From positions 186,001 through 250,000 of the forward strand of contig JABTTQ020002842.1 of NCBI GenBank assembly GCA_016081115.2: a DNA stretch of 64,000 nucleotides, read 5' to 3'. Shown here one piece after another: positions 44,569 through 55,830 of this stretch; position 1 is the stretch's first letter; each line of letters begins with the position of its first letter. Below the pieces are notes generated by a model. It was not told where the DNA came from, made no database searches, and saw nothing but the letters and a program-made list of their open reading frames with translations. Position numbers and translations under genes: made by a program. Origin of the DNA: Rehmannia glutinosa (Eukaryota > Streptophyta > Magnoliopsida > Lamiales > Orobanchaceae).

Positions 44569-45777
44569 ACGTTGAATAGGGGTGATCATAAATTTTAAAT
44601 AACCGTCCGCACCGCCCCGCACTGCACCGTTATTAGTAATTTATCACGAAAACCGCGATTATAAATCTTAGGAAAAAACCGCACCGCCCTAGCGGTGCGG
44701 TTTGCGGTTTTAAACAAAATAAAACCGCCACAAATCGACCGACCGCCATACACTATATATTATAGGATAAGGAAAATTATGTAATTAACTTAACATATTA
44801 AACTCAGCCCTAAAACCTATTCTTCTCCACCAGATTTCAGTCTGCCTCCGCCTCTTTATTTTCCCTTTCCCATGTTTTACTTTCCTCCTATCCTCTGTAC
44901 TAAAATTTAATTAGCTAATCACCTAATCTCTTATCCCTCACAATTTGTTCAAGTCTCAACAGCAATCCACAGGCCCACAAGTCATTTTCATTTCTCTTCA
45001 CCATTAATTGGTCCATTTTGCCAAAAAATATAATCAAGAAGGGAAGACTTGTAATTTCTTCATACGATTTACAAGTGAGTTTTCTTTTTCTTCTATTTTA
45101 TTTTAAAGTTGAGGATAACAAAATACAAAATAAATATTTTTAATTATATGTATTTTTTATATTTCTGATTGTCTAATATTTATTATATTTTATGTTATTG
45201 TTTTTTTAATTTTAGGTAGTTGTTTTCTAAATTTTCTTCAAGAAAGAAGGGAGAGGGTGGACTATTTGCTCACTGGAAAGAAGGTAATCTTTTTAATTTT
45301 ATGATTATTTGCTGAAATTTAATGTCTCTTATTAACTTCTTTTCATTTTGGATTTGCTTGAGTAGTTGAGTTGTCCCGATTAATCTCAATATTTGATTAA
45401 GTTACATTTATTCTCTCATTTACGGAAATATGATGAGTACCTTGTTTTATTTTAATTAATTATAATTAGTATTAAATATGAGATTTCTTAAAATGTTGGA
45501 GATGTTGGGGAACATATTTTGTTTGTTATATCTCGAAAAAGGATTTTTTTCATCATATATTTGTTTTACTTAAGTTGTTCTATAATATAAGTATACTTTT
45601 AATTGATTGCATGTACTAGATAATTTTGCACTAATCAGTCTTTTCCATGGATAATTCTACGGATGCAACAGTAATTTCTATTTTATTTGACATATTTTCA
45701 TTTCTTATATTTTTTATTATTTTCATGTTTAGATTTGATATTGATTCATGTTATTTTTATTTTTTTTGTTAAACTGA

Positions 45778-48046
45778 AGGACAATGCATCTTCTGAAAAA
45801 GTTTCTAATGTGGACATCTCTACCCAAACAATAGCTTCAAGTAAAGAACAACAAGGAGTGAAGAACAAACTCGGGGTATTGATAGAGGTGATGACAAACT
45901 TATTCTGAAAAGAACATTTCAAAAGAAAAGAATGTTACACATGATTCTCATTCAAAAGTGAGGAAACCATCTAAATTACCTCCTAAGAAAATACAAAGAA
46001 CTAGAGCAATTGACATAGTTGAGACAAAAGATTCAAAGAAAGCTTTCTGAAATTTGGGGCCACTTTAGTAGAATAAAAGGTAGCAATCCACCTAGAGCTG
46101 CATGCAACTATTGTGGTACAAGCAGGCGCCCATCCGAAACTTAATGGAACCACTAGTATGTGGACTCATTTGGAGTTTTCATGCAAAAAGTATCCACTTA
46201 GATTGGATAAGAAGCAAAAAACTATGCATGATTATAAAGGTGTGCGTGGAAACCAAAATGATAATCCTACAATTAAAGGAAAGGCTTTAAATCTTGAAGA
46301 GGTTAGGAAAAACCTTGCTAAAATGGTAATCATCGATGAGTTGCCTTTTAAGATTGTGGAGGGGAAGGGTTTAAAACTTATTCTCAATCTCGGAACCAAG
46401 GTTTGAGGTACCATATAGGCATACTATTGCTATGGATTGCATGAAAGTTTATATTGAAGAGAAAAAGAAATTGAAAAGAGTTTTGAAACTTAATAGAGTA
46501 TGCCTAACTACCGATACATGGACTTCATTGCGAACTTAAATTATATGTGTCTTCTTTCGCACATTGGATAGACAATGACTGGAAATTACAAAAAAGAGTC
46601 ATAAACTTTTGTCTAATTGAGAATCATAAAGGGAAACAATAGGGAAAAAATAGAAGAATGTTTGAATCAATGGAGTATTGATAAAGTTTCCACGACGATT
46701 ACGGTGGATAAGGCTAGCTCAATGATAAAGCAATTGGTTATTTGAAACGAAAATGCAAGTGGAAAGATGTCATATTGAATAATGATTATATGCATGTAAG
46801 ATGTAACGCTCATATAATAAATTTGATTGTCAAAGAAGGGCTAGAAAGAGCAAAATGAGGCCATAATGCGGGTTAGGAATGTTGTGAAATATGTAAGATC
46901 TTCTCCAAGTAGGCTAAATGCATTCAAAAAGTGTGTAGAGAAGGAAAAAATTGATTCAAAGAGTCTTGTTTGTTTAAATGTAGAAACACGGTGGAATTCA
47001 ACTTATTTGATACTTGAGGTCACGAGAAATTTGAGAAAGCTTTTGAGAGGTTGGGGGATGAAGACCGAGGAAGTATGTAGACTACTTTGATTGTTATGAA
47101 TTGAATCAAGATGAGGAATTTGAGGGGAAGAAAAGAAAAGTGAAAGGGAATAAGATAATTGGACCTCCGATGGATGTAGATTGGGTTAATGCCAGGAATT
47201 TTGTCAAATTCTTAAAAATATTCTATCATGTGACTTTAAAGTTCTCTCGGTTCATCGTATATCACTTCAAATGCCTTTTTCGTGAACTTGCTATTGTGCA
47301 TGTCGATTTATCCAATATGATTAGTAAGGGAGATTATAATATGGCTACTCGGATGAAGGAGAAATTCAACAAATATTGGGGAAATATTGATAACATCAAT
47401 TGGTTATTGTTTGTTGCTATTCTTTTGGACCCAAGATACAAGTTAAAGTATGTTAATTTTTGTCTTGCAACAATGTATCAAGGGGATGCTTCATATGTGA
47501 ACCTAATGACTCAAAAAAATAGAAGATTTGTTGGTTTTGTTGTATAAGCAACATGCGATTCTAATTTTCAGCAAATGAGTAGAGATGAAAATGCAATGCA
47601 AGGGTATAATTACATGCATGTAGATGAAGAAGATGACCCAAGTGAATTGCTAGAATCTCAATTTGCTAGACATTTGGAAGAAGAACAATGTGTTGAGAGT
47701 AAATCGAAGTAGCGATATTTACTTGAAGGTTGTGAAAAACGAGCAAGGATTTTGACGTATTGAATTGGTGGAAAGTGAACACTCCCAAATATCCTTTTCT
47801 TTCTAAAGTCGCGAGAGATGTATTAGCTATTCCAGTGTCCACTATTGCTTGAGAATCGCTTTTAGTACAAGTGGTCGTGTTGATGCATTTAGAAGCTCTT
47901 TATCACCTAAAACGGTAGAGGCCCTCATATGCTCTCGAGATTGGTTACGTGCTACACCTTCTCCAATTGATCTTGGTGAAATATTCGAGGACATTCAGCA
48001 ATTTGAAAATATAGAAAATGGTAAAACACTTCAATATCCTATCTAA
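45778..48046 (+). pseudogene. hAT transposase (RICESLEEPER-like), inactivated
   Basis: Fragments in order: an N-terminal linker (about 45780-46020); the BED zinc finger (WGHFSRIKGSNPPRAACNYC, then in another frame TSMWTHLEFSCKKYPL, about 46040-46200); RNase H-fold pieces (KMVIIDELPFKIVE; YRYMDF; TTITVDKASSM; VRSSPSRLNAFKKCVEKEKI; LNVETRWNSTYLILE); MDVDWVNARNFVKFLKIFYH to VAILLDPRYKLKYVNF (47101-47547); and the dimerisation domain (VLNWWKVNTPKYPFL, ARDVLAIPVSTIA, a frameshift at about 47853, then FSTSGRVDAFRSSLSPKTVE ALICSRDWLR). The hATC block with LDPRYK and RWNSTY identifies a plant Ac/RICESLEEPER-type transposase. At least six stops or frameshifts, so inactive. Confidence 0.9.
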
Positions 48047-48612
48047 TTTTTATCATGCCTTTGAGTAGTTTTTATGTGCTTTAATTATTGTTATTTTTTA
48101 CGAGTTGGAGGTATCAATCTCTTCTGCAGAATTAGATGATCAATAAGAAGGAAATATATTTTAAGGTAGTTCAATATTTTTCATTTTGCAGTAGAACTTA
48201 TATGTAATTCTGTAAATTAAAATGTATGTTACTTACAATGATTTTTTTTCCCAAATGCAGGTATCATAATGTCTTTTTTCACGGAGGTTTATGAAGTCAT
48301 GACAAATGAACAATTCCCATGGATTTTGATTATATAAGTTGTCTTTTATATGTTTTATATTGTACCATGGGTTTTTATATTGTGTTGGGATATTGAACTA
48401 TATTCTTGCAGCTTATCTATTGTCAATAAAAGCTATTGTTTGTTTTATTTTTAAATCTCAACTGTAGATTGACCTCTCAGTTTTTGAGGAACAATATATT
48501 GTGAATAGACAGAGGATGATTCATGGCTTTATTTGATGCACTTGTTTCTTTTTTTATTTTTAAAAAATTGTATTATGAATTACTTTTTTGTGGGAATAAT
48601 AAACTTTCTTGT

Positions 48613-48773
48613 GCATAGATTAAAACCGCCTAACCGACCGCAACCGCCCGTAACCGCTATAAACTGCACTTTCGGTTTTACATGATAAACCGCAATTTGA
48701 ATTCAAATTTTGAAAAAACCGCATATGGCAATTCGGTTTTGCAATTAATGAAAAAACCGCAAAACCGCACTAC
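48613..48773. promoter_or_regulatory. Subterminal AACCGC motif cluster, 3' end of the hAT
   Basis: About ten AACCGC/ACCGC or complementary copies in 160 bp, mirrored by a similar cluster at 44619-44756. In Ac/Ds, short subterminal repeats bind transposase; the same role here is inference. Confidence 0.65.
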
Positions 48774-48984
48774 GAGCACCCCTAACGTTGAACACCCCTC
48801 CCTTCATATATACGTCAGTCCGTTCGTTCCATATCCAGCCCCCACGTCAAACACGCTAAATATTCAATGCATTCTGTGGGGTATTTTGTCATAGCACACC
48901 AAATTAGATTTTTGTGACTCGAGCGATATTATTGACAAATTCATCCTTAAAGGACTAGTATACCATATGGCACTTGTACTTCAC

Positions 48985-50400
48985 GGTATTTTAGAAATAT
49001 ATGTGATGAATTCTCTATCCCTTCCCCACAGATGAAACAAACTGGATCTATATCGAGGCCTCATCGTCATAGGTTATCTTTCGTAGGTAAGGAATCCATA
49101 CACGCTCTCCACAAAAATTGTTTAATTTTTGGAAGCACTTTCAATTCCCACAATTTTTTCCATCTTTGGATTACTGTGACCCGACGATACAAGTGCTAGT
49201 CTTGTGTACCGACTATTTTTCAATAGTAAGATGATAAGCCAACCTGGGACGGTGAAGTGCCCCGATTTTTCTTTGCTCCAAATTCTTTTGTCTGCGGTAA
49301 TAGTCTCGGGTTGATGTATGTGCGACATATATGTTCCGCATCATTGGAGTTGAAAATCTTTTTCACACGGTTGTAGTCCCAGGTTTTGCTTTCCAAATCA
49401 ATTATGTCATTAACCGTATGAATTTCTTCATTTCTATTCAATATCCTATCGGCCTTTTTATATTTTTGTACCAATCCAGCGATCTTTTTCGATATTAATA
49501 TTAGCGCCATAACCCACACCCCAAGTCATACCTTCTATCATAACGGGCGTGAAGCCAAGAGGCACTCCATAAATAACTAGGATGGAAACCGAGGTTCGCC
49601 CTTAGTATTTTGCTCGGAAAATATGTGCGACTAAAGAATTTGGGTTCTCGTAATCCTCCACACTTGTTTTGCCAAAGATTACAATGTTGAAAAAATGGAG
49701 TTCTCGAAACCAATTCCTCCTTTGCTTTTGAAAGCGTCATTTTTTCCCATGCTACCCAATGGATTTTTCGGTTCACCGTCCTTGCTACCCTACCAAAATT
49801 GTGTCGTCGACCTTTCAATTTCACGACATAATGAGATCGGAAGAAGAAAGCAACTCATAATATATGTAGGGATAGTTTGAACAATGGACTTAATTTGTTT
49901 TCCAACCCGTGTTAAAGATCTATCCTTCCAGCCTTTCATTTTTGATATCGTCTTGTCTCTAATCATATTAAACACTGATTTTTTTTATTTCCCAATAATT
50001 GTCGGCAACCCCAGATATTTATCATGCTTGTCGACCCACTTAACACCCAATCTCGAGCTTGCCTCATGTGTTAGTGTAGTTGGTACGTTCCCACTTGCAG
50101 AAATCTCCGATTTATCCAAATTGATCTTACGTCCAGGACACCTATTCATATTCATGGATAATCGATTGATATTTCGGTTTCTTGCATCATGGCCCGAAAA
50201 AATAGAATGCAATCATCTGCAAAGAATAGAAGGGAAATCGTCGGAGCTCTTTTATTAACATGTATTCCATGCCACAAGCCTTCATTTGTCGTCTTTCTGA
50301 TTAAAGCGGAAAAACCCTCTGCACATAAAAGGAAAAGGTAAGGCGATAGATGGTCTCCTTAGGGAGAAAGCGGTTTGTTATGCCCTTTCCTAGATTCCTA
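48985..50400 (-). pseudogene. L1 LINE RT/zf-RVT fragment
   Basis: Minus strand: GDHLSPYLFLLCAEGFSALI (about 50300-50365), LLFFADDCILFFRA (about 50185-50225), GRKINLDKSEISASGN, VDKHDKYLGLPTIIGK, VGKQIKSIVQTIPTYIMSCF, a linker with WEKMTLSKAKEE and GGLREPKFF, and the zf-RVT block WKKLWELKVLPKIKQFLWRA followed by DIDPVCFICG near 49030. The FADD catalytic pair is preserved, but frameshifts and stops intervene. No ORF1, endonuclease or poly(A) tail. The right side is cut by the chromovirus LTR. Confidence 0.85.
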
Positions 50401-50472
50401 CTTCTGCACCTTCTTCCGGTGGAGATGAGCTTCTCAAATGGAAAGGATAGAACAACCCTTAATGCTTAGCAA

Positions 50473-50802
50473 TGGGTGTGGTGCATGGGATGTGAATTAG
50501 TGTGTGAATTGTGTGCAAAATGTGTATAGTGTGCGAGTGAAAGAGAGAGAGAAGAATAGAGAAGATTGAGAGAAAAGAGTTATATTGATATTCCAAAAGC
50601 GAGCTTACAATTATACATTCCTAGTTCTTATAGGCATTTTAGTAACTAACAATTATGTAACTAACCAAACTAGCAAGTAACTAACTAATCGATTTATTAA
50701 ACGATTTATCGGCGAACTCTATTAGTGTTAGTTAGGAAACTATTCTTCCAAAATAGATATTTCTCTTGAACATGATTCTTCCTAGCTGGAGAGTATATGA
50801 CA
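50473..50802 (-). repeat. 3' LTR of the Reina-like chromovirus (~330 bp)
   Basis: The sense start TGTCATATACTC directly follows the polypurine tract; the sense end is taken at ...CACACCCA (50473), an estimate. Short LTRs of this size fit the Reina clade. Confidence 0.6.
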
Positions 50803-50815
50803 TTACCCCCCTCTT
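50803..50815 (-). other. Polypurine tract of the chromovirus
   Basis: The minus strand reads AAGAGGGGGGTAA immediately before TGTCATATA. Confidence 0.75.
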
Positions 50816-53085
50816 CAAGCACAGCCTTGTCCTCAAGGCTGTAGGTGAGGGAAACGGCGAGTGATGACGTCAAAATCTTCCCATGTGGCCTCGAATCGGG
50901 AAGATGAGCCCAACGAACTAGAATTTGAGGACAACACTATTATTACTTTTGACCAAGTGGCGAGCCAAGATGCCGAGAGGGTGGAGGATGACCTTGCCGT
51001 CCTCGTCGAAAGGTGGTAGTGTAGGTGTAACCAAGGAAGTCTGACCAATGTGTTTTTTCAGCAGTGAGACATGAAAGACAGGATGAAGTTTGGCCTGCGG
51101 TGGTAGCTGGAGTTTGTATGCAACTGGACCAATGCATTCAGTAATAAGGAACGGGCCAGCGTATTTCGGACTAAGTTTCCATAGCTTACTCTTGTGGAGA
51201 GAACGTTGGGGATAGGGTTTAAGTTTTAAATAAACCCAATCACCGACCTGAAACTTGCGATGGATCCGGTGATGGTCTGCAACGGCTTTCATACGGTCTT
51301 GTGCTTGCTGGAGGAGAAGCCCAAGTTGGTGTTGGATATTTTGTCTCGAGTGAACAAGGGACTCAACCCCGATAACGGAGGTTTCGAGAATGGGTCCCAG
51401 AGCCAAGTGCGAAGGTTTGTAGCTGTAAAGGGCCTCGAATGGAGTCATAGCAATGGAGGAATGGAAGTTTGTGTTGTACCAAAATTCGCCATGGAAAGCG
51501 AAGCCAGTTTTGCCAGGGAAGAGCTACACATGCAGCGAAGATAACTTTCAAGGCATTGGTTGACACGTTCGGTTTGGCCATCGGATTGGGGATGATAGGC
51601 GGTGCTAAGGTGTTGCTGAATGCCCAAAATCTTGAAGAGCTGCTGCCAAAAGTTGCTTGTGAATATTCGATCCCTGTCTGACACAATACTAGAAGGAAGA
51701 CCATGAAGCTTATATATGGCGTCAAGGAATGTGTATGCGAGTTGTGAAGCAGTGTAAGGGTGGTGTAAGCCAATAAAATGTGCATATTTGGTGAATCTAT
51801 CAACTATGACCCAAATTGCATTCTTGCCCTTAGATTGATGAAGTTGTTCTATAAAGTCCATTGTGAGGTGCAACCAAGCTCCTCCCGAATAGGTAAAGGT
51901 TGCGGCGGTCCATGCATCCCTTTGTTCTCATGTTTACACGATTGGCAAACCTCACAAGAAGAAACTACTTCATTGACCAATTTTTTCATACCCGCCAGGA
52001 GAAAGATTGCACGAATCCTTTTCATAGTCGCTGCACTCCGAAAGTGACCTCCAAGGCTGGAACAATGCATGCATTTAATTATTGAGGTTCGCAAATCAGT
52101 AGCAGATTCCACATAAAGTCTGCCTTTGCAACGAAGGAGGCCATCCTTGTATGAGAAATAGGAAACATGGAATGGGTATGTCAAACATTCAGTAATAGCC
52201 TCCTGTATAGCCACGTCCCCTTCATAACTTTTCAGAATTTCTTCCACCAAAAGTGGTTGCATCATGGTGATAGCACTACAAGAGCCCGCATCCATATCTC
52301 TCCTTGGGGCATCAGCCACCTTATTTTCCGCACCTTTCTTATATTCAATCTTGTAGTCGTATCCCAAGAGCTTGGTCAGATATTTGTGTTGGAGGAGAGT
52401 GGAAATCTTCTGCTCCAATAAGTATTTCAGACTGTGTTGATCCATTTTGATAATGAATTGCCCCTGAATAAGGTACGACCTTCATTTCTCAATTGCTAAC
52501 AAAATAGCGAGAAATTCCTTCTCATAAACTGACAGACCAAGATTTTTGGGACTCAAAGGCTGCGAGGTTTGCGAGGGATTAAGATCTTGCATCAAAACTG
52601 CTCCCAAATCCATGTAACAAGCATCCGTCTCGACCACAAACTGCTTAGAAAAATCTGGTAACTGTAGTACAGGTGCAGTAGTCATAGCATTTTTTAAGGT
52701 GTTGAAGGCTAATGTGGTTGCATCATTCCAATGGAACTGGCCTTTTCTGGTAAGATCTGTGAGGGGTTTAGCAATCAAACCATAATGGCGTACAAACTTC
52801 CGATAATAGCCCGTAAGCCCCAAAAAACCTCGTAATGCTTTGACAGACTTGGGGAGAGGCCAGTCAACCATGGCTTGGATCTTGCTAGGATCTGCCTCTA
52901 CTCCATTGCCACTGATGATATGCCCAAGATAATCGATTTGGTGTTGTCCAAAAGCACACTTAGAAGCTTTAGCAAACAATTGATTTTGTAACAAAAGATC
53001 AAACACAATTTGCAGGTGATGGTGATGGGTGACATGGTAGGACTGTAAATGAGGATATCATCAAAAAAAAACCAAGACAAAATCC
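50816..53085 (-). pseudogene. Chromovirus pol 3' half: RT, RNase H, integrase, chromodomain
   Basis: Much better preserved than the element at 12 kb. The RT palm end has FFDDILIYSPT (both Asp intact), AKASKCAFGQHQIDYLGH and LRGFLGLTGYYRKFV. RNase H has FVVETDACYMDLGAVLMQ, LSVYEKEFLAILLAIEK and MDQHSLKYLLEQK. The integrase zinc domain is SLGGHFRSAATMKRI to SCEVCQSCKHE; the core has MDFIEQL, VIVDRFTKYAHFIGL, SIVSDRDRIFTSNFW and HPQSDGQTERVNQCLE (D, D, E present). The GPY/F-type tail has YAGPFLITECIGPVAYKLQL and HPVFHVSLLKKHIG. The chromodomain is ARHLVKSNNSVVLKF..VRW with LEDKAVLEEGG. It is 5' truncated near 53085 and has stops and frameshifts, including a W-to-stop-type break between RNase H blocks near 52446-52481. 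Reina-type by tail and LTR size (inference). Confidence 0.9.
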
Positions 53086-53820
53086 CTCAAGTGTGGGGTA
53101 GTGTCGGGATGGATGAATTGAGAGTATCGTTGTTCGTCATAGTTTGGGGATTTGGGGCTAGCTTGGGTTCTGAGATGGTATGTCTATACGAGGTTTGTTC
53201 TTGACATCTTGTTATATGGATGGTAAAACATTGGGTACTTGGTAGGAGGGTGAGTGTTAGTGTATGTGGACTCTGAGTTTGAGATAGCTGTGAAGTTTGG
53301 TAGTGGATCAGAGAGGGTTGAGATGGAAAAGGTAAATTAAATCTTGAAAGTGAGATCTCAAATTAAAGTTAATTACACGGATTAAAAGTGTAGATTGCAA
53401 TTTATGCTTTCAAATAATAATTTAACTAAACCACATTTTTCAGCTTTACAGTAAATCCAGTCTTCCAAATTTACAAGTGGTGGAAGGTGAGAATGTAGCT
53501 AAAAATCAAACGCGAGCCTTTTGCTTGAGTGTAGAGAGAGAAACTACTAATTATGACATTGAGAAAATGATCTAAATTTTTTTTTTTCAAAATTAGGAAT
53601 TTATAATATATCATGATGGGATTATTTGATTTTTTTTGTTGGGTCCCATGGCTTTTAATAATGATTAACTTACTTGAATTAAAAAGTAATAAAACTTATG
53701 AGAGAAAGAATTCGAGAAATTTCGGACATAATCCAAAATATTTAAAAAAAAATTCAATACAATAAATTACTCAAAAAAATATAGGATAATTTAATTTTAT
53801 ACGAGTGTAAACATAACATT
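53086..53820. other. No recognised gene
   Basis: G-rich stretch at 53090-53330 without a reading frame, then AT-rich DNA. No element end other than ATT/CACTA at 53818. Confidence 0.4.
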
Positions 53821-54282
53821 CACTATAGGAAATGGTGATTTAGCGGCGAAATTTTTCTCGCTAACATTACCGATTTCTTCGCAAGTAAAGTTTAGTGAGG
53901 AAATAAATTTGTCGCGCGTCACCCTACTATGATAGCGTCACTAAACTACATTAGCGGCGTAAGTTTGATTGGCTAAAGTTTAGAGATGAAATTTTTAATT
54001 TCACGGCTAATGTTAACCACAAATTCATTAATTTCCTCGGTAAAGTGAATATCTTGTGAATATTAACCACAAATTTATTTATTTCCTCGTTAAAATGGAT
54101 ATTCTTTTATTTGTATGTCATGCATGCATTTATATTTATTTAATTTTGACAAAAACTTATATGAAACCTGTCTCATGAGAGTATTGTCATGAGACGGATT
54201 CTATATGTAAATAAATTTCAACCCAAACCCATAAAAATACCCATGTTTTTGTATTTTGTAGGATCCATCTCATGAACTTAAG

Positions 54283-55825
54283 TGTAGGTCCCAAGGGGTG
54301 TAAGTGTAAGGTTTAGAAGGGGGTTGAATAAACCTTACCAAATTTTCGATTTAGTCCTTTTAAATATACGAGTTGATACTACAGTTGTGTCTCTTGATGG
54401 ATGATCAATTTAATCACTCAAGTAGAGTTAATCTTTCAAAGACTCAATCGATTTTTGTTGATGGAATACCTCGATTGTTGGCTCTAAATTAACTCAACGG
54501 TGGTTTTGTTTTTTTGGCGGAAGACTTAACACCATTAAGTTTGATTAAGCAAGAATTTAGTGCTTGGTTTAGTACTTATAAATTATCAAGTGGATAGCAA
54601 ATTTATCAACAGATATAAGCGATTAAGAATGCGAGGAATTAAAGTGCCGAAATGTAAATGACACAATGAAATTTTTATAGAGGTTGAAGATGGGGTAATT
54701 CTTCTACTCCTCTCTTCTCCAACTCTCGGAGGAATCCACTAGGTAATGATCGGTTTACAAAGTGGTATGTCCCGGATACAAGTCTCTTGATCACACGGTG
54801 ACTTGATCCTTTGGGACTCGATCCTGAGACGCCTTGATCACTCGGTGGCTTCTCGACGACTCGACTTCTTCACAGGCGTTTGCGCTTTTACTCTGACTCA
54901 CTTGCTCAAACTTTTGGATTTGATCACGAAGCCCTCCAAAAGCTTAAGACTTGGTTCGACCTTGAACCTTCCTACAATCCTTCGTGGAATGTAGACCCCT
55001 TTTCTTCAAAAGTTTCCTCTTCAACCGATTGAAGTTATCTTTCCTTCACGGTGAGTGTTGGATTGATGTGCTTCGTAATGTAGCTTGAGGATTAATCTTG
55101 AATGATTTGAGAGTATTTCTGGTTACAATTTAATTGATTTCTTGAATGTTCGTAGTTGGTCACCTTCTCTCGAGTCATTCCTCGGCCTTTTATAGTGATC
55201 TTTCAAAAATTTGCCCGTTGAAGAGATAGCTTATTTTTGAAAGTCACTTGCGATCGTTGGCTTGTCTTGTTGCGATCCTTGGAATTGCCATTTCCTCGTA
55301 TGAATTGTTCTTTCACCTTTCGAGTTCGACACGGTGTAGTGCTTCCCATCGTTCATTCCTTTTGCACGCAAGGGACCGAGCACTCGAGAAAGGTGGTATG
55401 GAGATATTACTTGTTTAAGTAAATCTCTTGATTTACGGCAACGGATCTTTCGATTATCTCGACTTGACTACATTTCCTTGCTTTCCCCAGGTGACTTGAG
55501 TCGACTTCCAATCATGGATGACTCTTCGTCACTTCAACTTGAGACTTGGCTTTTCTTGAGTTGACTTGGTCGATACTCCACTCACCGTATCTCATTTGCT
55601 TCTTGAAGAGAGTTCCCGTCTATTCTTCTTTGCCATACTCAAATTGTCTCGCAATGAGTCTTCCTTCAAGTCTTGATTGTCTTATAGCATGTTAGGGCGT
55701 AGGCGACTTAACTCACAGCCACTCTATTTATTACAATGCATTTTACAACAAGAATTGGGGTGCCAACTTTCTATTCTAAGTTTTACATGGCATTCATCAA
55801 AATCTAAACAATAAAATTCCTAACA
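54283..55825 (-). mobile_element. Solo SIRE-like LTR, copy B (1543 bp)
   Basis: Plus-strand ends TGTAGGTCCCAAGG and TTCCTAACA, flanked by TTAAG at 54278-54282 and 55826-55830, a perfect 5 bp duplication. The sense strand is minus: a TATA box (CACTATAAAAGG) is the complement of about 55186-55197, and the C-rich run lies near 54320 on the complement. It is the same family as 10660-12171. A single LTR with target duplication means the full element was removed by LTR-LTR recombination. Confidence 0.9.
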
Positions 55826-55830
55826 TTAAG

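Larger units (their letters stand above)
44577..48784 (+). mobile_element. Full-length hAT transposon (4.2 kb)
   Basis: Ends are TAGGGGTGATC at the left and, complemented, TAGGGGTGCTC at the right. Perfect 8 bp target duplication ACGTTGAA at 44569-44576 and 48785-48792. Subterminal zones (44619-44756 and 48613-48773) are packed with AAACCGC/ACCGC motifs in both directions, as expected for transposase binding sites. It encodes a decayed BED/hATC transposase. Codes on the plus strand with a long AT-rich leader and probable introns before 45780. Confidence 0.95.

Noticed and set aside
51260..52085. Plus-strand frames opposite the chromovirus integrase
   Set aside because: Shadows of the well-supported minus-strand integrase and RNase H.
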